A stretch of DNA of 64,000 nt from NCBI RefSeq assembly GCF_000004075.3, contig NC_026655.2, positions 16,663,489 through 16,727,488 on the forward strand. Reading direction: 5' to 3'. The notes under the pieces are model-generated. The model was given only the letters and a program-made list of their open reading frames with translations, was not told the DNA's origin and did no database searches. Below, piece after piece: positions 1 through 10,010 of this stretch. Source of the DNA: Cucumis sativus (taxonomy: Eukaryota; Streptophyta; Magnoliopsida; Cucurbitales; Cucurbitaceae). The position numbers and the translations under genes are program-made. How positions within the stretch are numbered: the first letter of the stretch is position 1; every line of letters begins with the position of its first letter.

Positions 1-720
1 TTCCTTTTCAGTTCACCATCTTCACTTTTTTTCTGTAGAAAAAGTTGTATAACCTCAATTAAATTAACATATTTGTGTAACAAATTGTACATAAAAATGT
101 TCTTTGGTACATAAAGTATAAGAAAATGTTTGGATATCCATACGTACTTCAAAATCTTCCTTCAACCGTGAAGCCACAAATTCATCCCAATGGTCTTGAT
201 CGATGAATGATTAATCCGCTGGTGGGTGTTTTAATTTCTCCACATCGTCCTTAAATGGAAGTACGTACGTAGTTGTTAATCTCGACTTGAACCCATGATA
301 GCATACTCCCGCATTTTGAAGTATGCTTCTCTTCGACTTGGGTCAAGAATGAAGCCGGCCTACAAAAAAAAAAATCAAATGTATTAAATCTGTTGAAGTT
401 GGTAGTTTAACCTAAAAACACTCAATAAGAAGCATTTTTACCTCAATCAATTCATAAATTTTCTCTTCATCTCTATTGGAACAGCATGCCAAGTAGAGTA
501 CGTGATAGGAACGTGAAACCTTACGGTCGTTCCAATAAAACTCTTCAACTTCGTTGCATTCGGTCCAATCGGTTGACCTAGTTCATTGTACTGAATAACC
601 ATTCTCGTCCCTCACTACTAAAACGTGTTATATCTTTCATTCCCGTAGGGCCACGTTTCTTTTTCTGGCTACTAGTTTCCCCTCTTTGAATGGGTGTAGC
701 AACCTCATCATCATCTGAAT
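1..720 (-). pseudogene. CACTA transposon second gene (Transposase_24 type), broken and cut by window edge
   Basis: This stretch aligns almost base for base with 62726-63450 at the other end of the window, where the same gene is intact, so it is the accessory (Ptta/En/Spm, Transposase_24-like) gene of a CACTA element read on the minus strand. The parts visible are counterparts of the first, second and part of the third exon; the rest lies before position 1. Two lesions are visible against the right copy. The codons reading PAEYSFIDQ there read PAD-stop-SFIDQ here (about position 210), and one C is missing at about 606 (attctcgtccc against attctccgtccc), which shifts the frame. Introns match in position but differ by a roughly 20-bp indel near 96-116. 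The family role, known from En/Spm-type elements, is DNA binding or accessory function in transposition. This copy cannot make the protein. Confidence 0.85.
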
Positions 721-1299
721 GAACCATTACTGCAAACATACATGTGATTTAAAACATAACCCAACACACTGTTAGTAACAATACTCATTTAATATTTCAT
801 AACACTTATAACAATTAATTGTAAATGTGAAATATGAAATAACCAAAAAAGTGTTAACATAACTAAACATTAATAAACCCTTGGTTCTCAAAGAAAATAG
901 AAAACGATTCATACAAACTTAATTAGGCAAAATTCACACTAAATAAGGTAACGCACATAACACTTTCAAATTAGAACATCTACTACATAAAATTCTCCGA
1001 AATTTGAAAACAAAGAAAGTATTGAACATGAAAAGAAAACTTGATAAAGGTACATTCTGAAGTAGTCATCTCTGAAAATGGAATAGTCCTACAAAGAAGA
1101 AAAAACAACAATGATTAACTCATTTGTGGGGATAGTCAATTGGTAACCCATGTGTCTTCACAGTCAGGTCTAGCACATGTTTCACCACCTTCGTCAAAAT
1201 CAAAAGTTGTGTGGTAAGAAGAGAGTGGGGGATAGTGAGGTAAGATGTCACTTATGTCATCATCAACACATTTGTGGGGAAAGTCCTTCTCGGGTGGCA
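721..1299. mobile_element. CACTA element internal non-coding segment
   Basis: This is AT-rich sequence between the two minus-strand genes of the left CACTA copy. It is nearly identical to 63451-63970 except for a roughly 45-bp stretch near 760-805 that is replaced by a shorter unrelated sequence in the right copy. I see no gene in it. It probably holds an upstream intron or leader of the accessory gene. Confidence 0.7.
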
Positions 1300-1764
1300 T
1301 CACAACAACGACCATCTTGCATCAACAGGATCTGTGACATAGAATACTTGTCTTCCGTGTGTGGCAATAATGAACGAATCTGAAGAGTGGCCAATTCGAC
1401 TAAGGTCCACCAGTGTGTAGTTCAGATCGTCCTTCCGAACACCAGCATTATTTTCAACCCAATTGCATTTGAAAAGAACAACCTTAAACATATTGTAGTT
1501 GACTTCCCAAATCTCTTGAATGGTGCCATAGAAAGACATGTCACAGACGACCGGGTTTTTGTCCTTCGCACTTGACACTTGCATTGTTGTTGCGACTAAC
1601 ATAATCCCACTGTTTTGCACCGTTCAATAGTCATCACGAGATTTTGTGTGGTAAGACGTTCCATTAATTATGTATCCGTCGTACATCATTAAAGAAGGGT
1701 GGGGTCCATGTACAAGCCAACGTATGGTGTTCAAGAGAACCTTCCCTTCCTGTAGTTCACTCAT
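1300..1764 (-). pseudogene. CACTA TNP2-type transposase, DUF4216-like C-terminal part
   Basis: The minus-strand reading 1620 to 1300 contains the recognisable string SSAKDKNPVVCDMSFYG followed by IQEIWEVNY and a block around VLFKCNWVENNAGV. These are characteristic of the DUF4216 region that follows the transposase in plant En/Spm (CACTA) TNP2-type proteins. The order on the minus strand, transposase core at 4134-3214, DUF4218-like part at 2796-2023, then this part, is the usual order of that family. It is no longer in one frame with the upstream parts, so the protein is broken. Confidence 0.8.
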
Positions 1765-2796
1765 CACCTATTGAATAGAACAATTAGTCGTTCTAAATAT
1801 TGAACAATTAGATTAAACGAAAATAAATTTTGATTGTGTACGTACCCGATCCCTAAACCATGCACTGAAGGATCGATTATGTTCAACTTGTAGCCACTGT
1901 TCATTTTTGCTCTTCTGCGATTTTCCATCTTTAATTGATTGAAATGTTGCCTACGAAATGTTTCATACATTAAATTGGTGGCTTGAGGGTAAATTAATGG
2001 CAGTATATACTCATACGAATGCTTACTCAACGTATGGGTGCACTTCTCCAATGTTCTGTAAGACATGAAGATGTGCTTGCTTGAGTTGTTGGACATCGGG
2101 TCGAACGTATGTTCCTGCTGATAGCGGTCGATCGCTTTGTATTTCTGTCCTTGAATTGAGTGACCCAAGTCCAATAGGATCTAATCCAAAAAGAAAATCT
2201 GAACAGAATTCAACTGCCTCCTCGCATATGTTTGCTTCTGCAATGCATCCTTCCGGCCGAGCTCTACTACGAACATAACTTTTCAACACTTTCATGCATC
2301 GTTCAAATGGGTACATCCGTCGCAAATATACTGGTCAACAAAGCTTTACTTCTCTAACGAGATGAACGACAAGGTGAACCATGATTGTAAAAAACAAGGG
2401 TGGAAAATACTTCTCAAGATTGCATAAAGTCAGAACTATATCTTCTTGAAGTGCATCAAGATCTGAGACAGAAAAACTTTTGGCACAAATCGCATTGAAG
2501 AAGAAGCACAATCTACTAATAGCGTACCTCACATTCTTCGGTAGGACTGAACGTATTGCAATTAGAAGCAGTTGCTGCATTAAAACATGACAGTCGTGTG
2601 ACTTAAGGCCGGTCAGTTTTAAGTCATCCAAAGAGACACAACTACTAATATTTGCTGAATAACCTTTTGGAACTTTAATTTCTGACAAAGTCTTGCAAAA
2701 TCGATACTTCTCTTCTTTTGACATTGTATAACATGCCGCAGGGATATAAGTTCTATTACTAGTAAACGTTGGTGTCAATTCTGGTCTAATTTTCAT
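1765..2796 (-). pseudogene. CACTA TNP2-type transposase, DUF4218-like middle part, with stops
   Basis: Reading the minus strand from 2796, the pieces SLDDLKLTGLKSHDCHVLMQ, LFFTIMVHLVVHLVREVKLC and then RRMYPFERCMKVLKSYVR are the hallmark blocks of the DUF4218 region of plant CACTA transposases. A TGA at about 2332-2334 interrupts the frame between VREVKLC and PVYLRRMYPFE, where intact relatives run straight through. Another frame change occurs around 2170-2030. The segment is therefore a decayed part of the same transposase gene as the neighbouring entries. It would have contributed to the TNP2 protein that binds and cuts element ends. Confidence 0.85.
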
Positions 2797-3116
2797 TCAA
2801 CCAAGTCAAGTCTAGTATTCATCCCATCCTTACTTTTTCCTGGTATATCAAGTAAGGTGCCCACTATGTTCATGCATACATTTTTTTCAATATGCATTAT
2901 GTCTAAACAGTGTCGAACATGCAAGTGTTTCCAATATGGTAGTTAAAAAAAAACAGGTCTTCTTTTCCAATAGTCATTGCCACCTTCATTATGCACGGTC
3001 TTCCCACACTTCTTTCCACATGAAAATATCATGTCTTTCATCTTAAGGTACATGGCCTCCCTCGACAAGAGTTATGGAGGAATTCCATGCTCTTGCTTCC
3101 CATTAAATTTTTTTTT
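2797..3116 (-). mobile_element. CACTA transposase linking segment, decayed
   Basis: This lies between the Transposase_21 core and the DUF4218-like part of the left CACTA copy. No open frame survives, and homopolymer runs (a T run near 3107-3121, an A run near 2946) suggest indel decay. By position it should encode the C-terminal half of the transposase domain, and I infer that it is a frameshifted remnant. Confidence 0.6.
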
Positions 3117-4134
3117 TTTTTTGTAATTTGTATGGATGATGTCTTGGCAAATACTTCCTATGTCCCATGTATGACATTTTTTTTCCATGTGGCAATCTTA
3201 TTGAAGTAGTCTCCTATCCACATATTGGACAAGCCTTATATCCTTTCACACTAAAACCACATAGATTACCGTATGCTGGAAAATCGTTGATGGTCCATAA
3301 TAAGACAGCCCGCAGTGTGAAATATTCTTCCTTATATGCATCGAAACAACGAACTCCATCCGTCCACAACATTTGTGGATCATCAATTAAAGGTGCTAAG
3401 TACGTAATGATATCGTAGCCCGGTTGCTTTGGACCTAATATTAACATTGTCAACATCAAATGTTTTCTTCTCATACACAGCCATGGTGGAAGGTTGTATA
3501 TTGTAGTGATGATGGGCCAACAACTGTACGTCGTCGACATATCTCCAAATGGGTTAATTCCATCAGTAGACAAACCCAAACGGAGATTTCTCGGTTCTGA
3601 CCCAAAGGTTGGCCACATGTGGTCTATCAACCTCCATGATGGAGTGTGAGCCGGGTGTCTCAAAATACCATCAACTTGTCTATTTATCGCATGCCAACGC
3701 AAGTTCTTAGCATTTTCAGATCTCTTGAACATTCTTATAAATCTTGGAATTATTGGAAAGTACCACATCTGCTTAGCAGCCACACCACTTTTTTCTTTTT
3801 TTGAGTTCTTAGCGATCTTCCACCTTGACAAACCACACTTAGGGCATTTGGTCAACTTTTCATATTCTTTTATGTACAAGCAACAATCATTAGGGCATGC
3901 ATCAATCTTTTGGTAACTCAGTCCTAGGGCACCAAGTGTTTTCTTCGCTTCGTACAAAGAACATAGAATTTCATTGTTATCAGGTAATAGATCACTTATT
4001 ATTGACAGCAATTCAAAGAAGCTAATATTCGTCCAACCATACCTAACCTTCAGGTTATACAATCTCACGAGGGCTGATAACTTTGTGAATTTCTTACATC
4101 CTGGGTACAAGGGTTTCTTAAGCATAGAAATCAA
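3117..4134 (-). pseudogene. CACTA TNP2-type transposase core (Transposase_21), truncated
   Basis: A 306-codon minus-strand reading frame covers the catalytic core of the plant Transposase_21 (tnp2) family. It contains CPNDCCLYIKEYEKLTKCPKCG, a paired-cysteine block, then LRLGLSTDGINPFGDMSTTYS and PPWLCMRRKHLMLTMLILGPKQPG, and ends at GYKACPICG. The D in STDGINPF and the later LIDDPQMLWTDGVRCFDAY block lie where family members carry conserved acidic residues. A TAG follows CPICG immediately, but the family sequence resumes downstream in the same frame (ETTSIRLPHGKK, then SYMGHRKYLP) to about 3117, so this is a nonsense mutation and not a natural end. The N-terminal transposase-associated domain expected upstream is missing. 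Confidence 0.9.
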
Positions 4135-4238
4135 GCCACAAGAACTACCTATAAGAATAGACTCATTAACTATTGACCAACTAGTTATTTTCTCACGAGG
4201 GCTGATAACTTTGTGAATTTCTTACATCCTGGGTACAA
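4067..4238. repeat. 45-bp direct duplication at the edge of the left CACTA remnant
   Basis: A segment of about 45 bases starting with tctcacgagggctgataact occurs at about 4067-4110 and again at 4192-4238, the two copies essentially identical. The first copy lies inside the transposase reading frame. The second lies just upstream of it on the coding strand, and sequence beyond it no longer resembles a transposase. The duplication probably marks a rearrangement breakpoint that removed the 5' part of the gene. Confidence 0.85.
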
Positions 4239-5628
4239 TGAATCGTATCTAAAAATAGATACAAAAAGTATAAATTGTAGTGAGTCTATACACGTCCAAC
4301 AACCAGCATCTTATTATAACAAACTAATATACTTTGTGCTAGAAAGAAGTACTATGCCTAGCAAAAAGATATTGTGCAATCAAATGATCTTCGAAGCACA
4401 ATATTGAATTCATTTAAGTGTCAAACATTCTTTCAAGTGTTTAGTGTGTGAACTTCTTGATCCCAATAGTTTTTATTTGAATTGGTTGACAAGGCCTGAG
4501 AACCTTCTTCCATGACATTGTTTATTCTTTCTGTGATTAGTATAAAATAGCCTGTTACCAAAGAAAAGCTTTGACCAATATAATAGAACTAGCTACAAAA
4601 AGAATATTATGAAATCATACACTCGCGAATAGCTACAACGTTTACAATAATACATCATTTGTATGAAACAATTTTGCTAGAAGTAAGGGTTAATAATGAC
4701 ATGAGAAAAAAATTGAACTGAAAATTTAGAAAAGAAAAAAGAAGAGTGTAACTTTTACCTTGGGAATGACATCAAGTCTTTTCAACTGCACTGCTTTCTG
4801 AAAAAAGTCAATAGGTGTACAATATAAAATCAAATAAAATTTGCTTTATTTTAAAATTTTACCATGCATAGAACTCGAGAAGAAGTTACAAACCAAAAGA
4901 TTACATAATGAGTGCATTCCAATATCAACCACCTAATCACAATAGCCAACAATAATACAAGGGAAGATAAGATCATGGTTGATTGAACAAACAAACAACA
5001 AAGTTCAAGAACTCTATTAGATTTTCAGCACCCACGGTCTAAGTCATTAATAATATCAACATGAACAAGACTATTCAATGCATCTTTGATGAAAACTAGT
5101 AAAGAATTGTGTGTGCAGTTCAAAAAAAACCAAAGCCTATTCGACATTAGGTTTTTCAACAAATACTTAGTGAACTAAAATCAGTTGAAAAATTATGTTG
5201 AGATGATTGGTGTACAATCAACTCTAACAGTGAGTAAAAACAAAATGTGAAAAGACAGAAGTGTGTAAAATATGGAAGTAAGAACTCATGTGAGAAAGAA
5301 TTGTAATATTCTCCAAGTAAGTAATAAAATTTCCTCAAATCTTCCTGTGGACGTAGGTCTTTGACCGAACCACGTAATTAATCATCTTGTGTTTCATCTT
5401 CTCTTCTCTATATTTCTTCATAATCTTCATAGATCTTGTAATTTCCTCATCACTGTGCGTGTGGTTTTTTCTTCTGCCGAGAGCACCTTCTCCGTTTTTT
5501 TCTTTGTATAATTGTTCTTGATTGCAAAACGGAAAGTGCCTTCAAACCTGCATGTTACAAAGGTAAAGTTAGTGAATAGTAAAGTTGAGGTGTTACCTTC
5601 AATTGAAACCACATGGAAACCACTAATA
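4239..5628. other. Gene-free AT-rich stretch ending in a probable LTR
   Basis: I see no coding sequence here. The last few hundred bases probably belong to the 5' LTR of the copia remnant that follows, because a primer-binding-site-like sequence begins at 5632. I could not fix the LTR start. Confidence 0.4.
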
Positions 5629-5631
5629 AAT

Positions 5632-5643
5632 TGGCATCAGAGC
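5632..5643 (+). other. Retrotransposon primer binding site
   Basis: tggcatcagagc differs by one base from TGGTATCAGAGC, the common plant copia/gypsy primer binding site complementary to the 3' end of initiator-methionine tRNA. It lies about 65 bases upstream of the gag-like start at 5709, the expected arrangement. Confidence 0.75.
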
Positions 5644-5708
5644 TAGTAAACTTTTAAGAAACTAATAAAGATTCATGTTCTTGATCTTGATCTTGTTTTT
5701 CAAAGAAA

Positions 5709-6142
5709 ATGTCAGTCACACGATATGACATAGAAATTTGATGGGAAAGGGGACTTTTCATGGTGGAGAGCAAAAATTAATGCAATCTTGGATCAACAGA
5801 AATCAATGAAGCCCCTGACAGATCCTACCGAACTTCCTGCCAATAAATATTGCCGAAGAAAAGGAGAATATGGAAACTATTAATGCCTATGGAAACTTGA
5901 TATTAAATCTTACTGACAATGTTCTGGAAGAAGTCATTGATAAAGATACAATCTGGAGGAAGCTAGATGAGTTCTATCATGTTAAAGATCTCTCAAACAG
6001 GGCTTTTGTGAGGGAAAGATTATTTACTTACAAGATGGTAGGATGCAAGAAATGTTTGACGGACAACTTTAATGACTTCAAAAAATCTCCTCGAAATGCA
6101 AAAGTGTTGTTACAATTTCGCCAAGAAGGAGTTGTAAGTTGA
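5709..6142 (+). pseudogene. Copia-type gag remnant
   Basis: From the ATG at 5709 the reading MSVTRYDIE is followed, after a frame change, by KFDGKGDFSWWRAKINAI and then, in another frame, by a clean stretch from 5870 (METINAYGNLILNLTDNVLE, then IWRKLDEFYHVKDLSNR and RLFTYKM). This is the typical N-terminal gag (UBN2/DUF4219-like) domain of plant Ty1/copia elements, which forms the virus-like particle. The sequence has at least two frameshifts, and no zinc knuckle, protease or pol sequence follows, so this is a truncated dead copy. Confidence 0.85.
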
Positions 6143-7448
6143 GAAGGTTTAACGCCTAGACAGAACGTACCTGTGTACCCTTTCCTTGTATCGCACATAA
6201 GGTACTAGTATCTTGCCTGATCAAGTGGCCTAATGATCACCTAGCCAACTGATCTTGCCTATTGTTGGGCCTAATTAAAGTTTTGGGCCTCAGTGCACGA
6301 ACTGTTAAAGAATGCTTGGAGGGATAGGAGGACAGCCACGTTGGTGGCTTTAGAACCGTACACGCGTGAGGGTAGGGTTTTTAACCCTGTACGATGAAGA
6401 AAAGAAAAAAAGGGAAGGAAGAAAGAGAAGTGTAATTACCTTTTCTTTATTCTTCTTCTTCTTTGTATTCTCTCTATTGTTCAAACCCTAATTAGTTTTC
6501 TTTATGGCCATTTGAGTAGATGATGCACACACAAAATGAAGTTTTTGGAGAGGAGAAGAGATGAAAAACACAGTTTACGTGGTTCGGCAAATAGAAGCAT
6601 CCACGGGGAAGGATCAAACGTTTATTGAAGATGAGTATACAATATTTTCTTTCTCTTGCTTGATAGATTTTTCTTTTTGAATAAGAGATTAGATTTTGAT
6701 TAAACCACACCTTTATATTTATAGGTGTTTACATTGACAAGTTAGTTAGAGAAAGAAAGGCATAAAAAAAGTTATGTTAGAGTTGCTTATTTGTTGGATT
6801 TCACTGTGTTTTACACCTACTGATCATCTTTCCAACTGATCTTGCCTACTGATTACCTCACCAATTGATCAGAACGCCAACAAATCAAGACGCCTAGTGG
6901 TTAAAACCCCTGGTCAAAATGCAAACTGCAAAACAGAAACTGGTTAGGAGATGAGTGAGTCACGAATCTCACTCTCTTTAAGGCGTTATGGAGATCTACT
7001 CCTTTGCGCAAAATAGTTTTGATTGCCTCGTTATCCCCGGATAAAACAACCTTGTTCTTCGATTAGTTTTGCATTGGAACTAATCGGAATTAACAACATT
7101 GGTAACAGACACTCTATTGCTCGGTATACTGAAAGAGAATTTCGGGAGGTATACTGAAAGAGAAATTTATGAGAGGTATACTGAAAGAGAAATTTATGAG
7201 AATGAAATCGTTGTGAAGTTTTCTATGTAACTTGAAGAGAAAAATGAAACCATGTATATAGTAAGCATGGAATGACTCCAACGGTCATATTATTTATGAC
7301 GGGACAAAATTGATTGAAATAAAATAACATTTATTTTGAAACGGTTTCAATTTTGGAAAGTTTAATTTACCAAAAACTTTTATAATAAGAAAACGGTTTA
7401 GCAAAAAATATACTATTACTCCTCTCCTCACCCCGTGGAGGGTGGCAC
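6143..7448. mobile_element. LTR-like remnants without coding sequence
   Basis: The stretch holds material that looks like pieces of LTRs. A polypurine/polypyrimidine block with a probable transcription start region lies at 6390-6500, and the phrase tttacgtggttcggcaaata at about 6574, on the + strand, is a motif I associate with plant copia LTRs. The pentamer tgatc recurs in similar contexts at 6218-6260 and 6820-6870, which suggests two related LTR fragments. No open reading frame looks real. Boundaries could not be determined. Confidence 0.45.
7117..7203. repeat. Three tandem copies of a ~30-bp unit
   Basis: The unit ggtatactgaaagagaa occurs three times in a row (about 7119, 7149, 7176). 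The copies are followed by tttcgggag or atttatgag, so the unit is about 27-30 bp. It is a small local minisatellite inside the LTR-like region. Confidence 0.8.
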
Positions 7449-7489
7449 ATGTGGAAAAATATCGATAAATCTACTTTTGCCTATCTTCT

Positions 7490-7574
7490 CACTCCTCTCA
7501 AAACTTGGGTGTCCTTAGGGATCAAACTTAATCCTCTCAAAACTTGGGTGTCCTTAGGAACCAAACTTAATTCG
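7490..7574. repeat. Tandem duplication of a ~42-bp unit
   Basis: cctctcaaaacttgggtgtc followed by cttaggg(a)accaaacttaat occurs twice back to back (from about 7494 and about 7532). A related phrase, tttcaaaacttgggtgcact, recurs at 32066, so the unit belongs to a dispersed repeat. Confidence 0.8.
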
Positions 7575-7589
7575 TCCTTAATTCGGCTT

Positions 7590-7668
7590 ATTCGAGTTGG
7601 CAATCCAAGCAACACAAAAATATGGGTTGGGTTGAGAATGTCAACCCAACTCGTTTATACCCCTATAA
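7590..7668. mobile_element. hAT-like MITE fragment (GGTTGGGTTG family)
   Basis: The segment has gggttgggttgagaatgtca followed by acccaactcg and ends with tttatacccctata. The same vocabulary (gggttgg / ccaaccc core, ACCCCTA end) occurs in the better preserved copies at 52943-53297 and 48165. The left terminus is not recognisable. Confidence 0.5.
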
Positions 7669-7699
7669 TGAAGAGCTTAAACTAACATACCTTAATGGG

Positions 7700-8587
7700 T
7701 CTTTAACTCATATAGCCTAAATTGTTATATGATATTATATGTAAAAACAAAATTACTAATAAATTTCACAAAAGTCCTAAATGTGTCATGGGATACGGTT
7801 TAATTGATATAGTTTTGGAAAGAAGTGAAGCCCAAATTAATTTAATATCAATTTCTATTATTTAATTGATTTATAACAAATATCTAAATGGAAAAAATCA
7901 TGGGATACGGTTTTGGAAAGAAGTGGAAAACCTTTCCTGCTTTCCTTCTACGAAAATGATTATCTACTCATTCCAACGTACATAACGATTTTTACTTCGA
8001 AATTTTAGAGAGTTCGGAGGTGGAGAAGAAGGCATTCGACGACCGACAGATACAAAACTTCTCGAACATAATCTAATTAAAAATTTCGAGATTAGTATTG
8101 TATATATTCAACACATATGAAACATTGGGTATATTAGGTATATTTTAGATATTCAATTAAATAGGCAATCAAATGAAAATGTAGTTTTGAATGTGATACA
8201 TTTTAGGGTTTATTGAGATTTTGACGGTGAAGAAGAAAGCTTTCGATGGCCGACAAATACAAAACTTATCCGACATAATCTGGCTAGAAATTTTGAGCTT
8301 AGTATTGTATATATTCAAAACATATGAAACATTTGGTATATTAGGTATATTTTAAATATTCGATTAAATAGACAAACATACGAAAATCTAGTTTTGAATG
8401 TGATACATTCTAGATTTCATTAAGAGTTCAACGGTGAAGAAGAACTACATTTTGGTCATCCTACCAAAAAATAATATAATTATATGTCAGTATATAGTAT
8501 TATTGTATATAATAAGGGGTATATATATACTAAAACACAAAACATAACTATTATAGATTGCATATATATTAAAGTATAATATAATCA
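7700..8587. repeat. AT-rich stretch with ~207-bp imperfect tandem duplication
   Basis: The block that runs from gttcggaggtggagaagaag (about 8015) through attgtatatattcaacacat to gttttgaatgtgatacattt (about 8205) is repeated from about 8215 to 8415 with scattered substitutions, and a third partial start (caacggtgaagaagaac) follows at about 8427. I see no gene. Confidence 0.75.
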
Positions 8588-8663
8588 AATACATGCATAT
8601 TTTTTCTTTATAAATGTATTTGCATGTATAAATACATTTATAAAGAAAAAATATGCATGTATT
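8588..8663. repeat. Perfect 33-bp-arm inverted repeat (hairpin)
   Basis: The arms at 8588-8620 and 8631-8663 are exact reverse complements over 33 bases, separated by a 10-base loop (tgcatgtata). The arm reads aatacatgcatat, tttttcttta, taaatgtatt. Flanking bases do not pair. This could be a foldback transposon relic, the product of a small inverted duplication, or the template of a small-RNA hairpin. Confidence 0.9.
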
Positions 8664-9481
8664 ATCATGTCGTTTACTACTGTTTTAGTAATATTTACTA
8701 TATAAACAAATAATGTAAACATAAATTCTGTAGAAATTATGTATAAGGTATTATTGTATATAATATGAGGTATATATACAAAATAACATATATAAATTCG
8801 GACTTCTTACCGTACATAATTATGTATGTCATATTGTATATATAATGTGGTATATTATATGTGTAAGGACTGCCGACGATGGATGAAATTTTTCAGATTG
8901 TTCACGTGATGGAGATGAAAGATTGTTAACCGTTATAATTAATTAACATAAAATTTTATATTAGAAAAGATTTTGTGTTATACTTTATTAAAACAATATT
9001 TTCAAACTTTTACCATAATGAAATATACAAATTTATATAAGGAAGTTATGAAAATAATAATGACACTCAAATATTTCTCTACGACGGCACTCAAATATTT
9101 CTCTAGGATGACACTCAAATACTTCATTAAAACAATATTTTCAATTTATTATCATAATAAAGATACAAATTTATATAAAGAATAATGGAAATCATAATAA
9201 ATTGAAAGTACCCTGAACAAGAAAATAATTTAAATATAATTACGAATATAATATATAATTAATAATGATTAAAATGTTAGTATTGTCCAAATACTATACG
9301 GATTCCTAGGTAAGAAAATAAATTACACTTTAGGACATTTGTGAAAAATCATAGTTAATTTAGGTCTTTCGTCTAAATCTTTCTACCTTAATAAAAGACA
9401 GGCCCCAACGCCCCACACATGGCCCAAACGAAAACGTTGTTGATGCTGAAGAACTAGTCAAAGTTAACGTTGAAGAATGGT
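8664..9481. repeat. AT-rich dispersed repeat, inverted partner near 41.6 kb
   Basis: About 8898-9295 matches the reverse complement of about 41560-41815. Shared phrases include gatggagatgaaagattgtt, tttatataaggaagttatga and atataatatataattaataa. Within the left copy a short unit (gacactcaaatatttctcta) is repeated about three times near 9061-9125. I see no protein-coding sequence. Confidence 0.7.
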
Positions 9482-10010
9482 CACTACTATAAAATTGGTT
9501 TTACTTGACGCTTAAAAACTGTCAAGTATCTATTTACTTGACGCTTTTCAATGCATCAAGTAATCCAGTGTCAAGAATAAGGGAGGTTTACATGACAGTT
9601 TTTAAACGCCAATTAAAGCCAGTTTACTATGCAGGTAAAAGACGTCAAGTATATGAGATTACTTGACGCGTTTTACACGTCAAATAATCTAGTGTCAAGA
9701 ATAAGAGGGTTTTTGTTTGACGGTTTTTACGAGTCAAGTAAAATTATACTTGACAGTTTATAAACGTCAAGTATATAAAATTTGTTTGACATTTTCTACA
9801 TGTCAAAAATTTGTTTACTCTTGACACGTTTTGTATGTCAAGTTTTTTTTAAAAAAATAAAAAATTATATATTTTTAAATATCCTCATAATTTATCTTGC
9901 ACCTGTTTTCAAGTTCAATAATGTCGAATGTATACAAGTAAAGCAAGACAGTGCACGTACAAATGTGCTAAAAAGTACCATTGAGCATATACATATATAT
10001 AATTGGTCAT
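9482..10010 (+). mobile_element. CACTA-family terminus (family B), left-facing end
   Basis: The end begins CACTACTATAAAATTGG at 9482 and runs into about 370 bases dense in short inverted motifs of the form TTGACGnTTTTnnCGTCAAG (for example ttgacgcttaaaaactgtcaag at about 9507). CACTA elements characteristically start CACTA and carry such subterminal repeats for transposase binding. The reverse complement of 47160-47601 carries the same start, the same motifs and a matching inner segment (gtatacaagtaaagcaagac against gtatataagtaaatcaagaa), so the two are copies of the same end of one family. The opposite end and any transposase gene are not seen here. Confidence 0.8.

Noticed and set aside
4272-4281. 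Possible CACTA end (attgtagtg) just right of the left transposase remnant
   Set aside because: Only nine bases match, with no subterminal repeats to the left and a terminus unlike the CACTAGTACAAAAGTGG of the same family.
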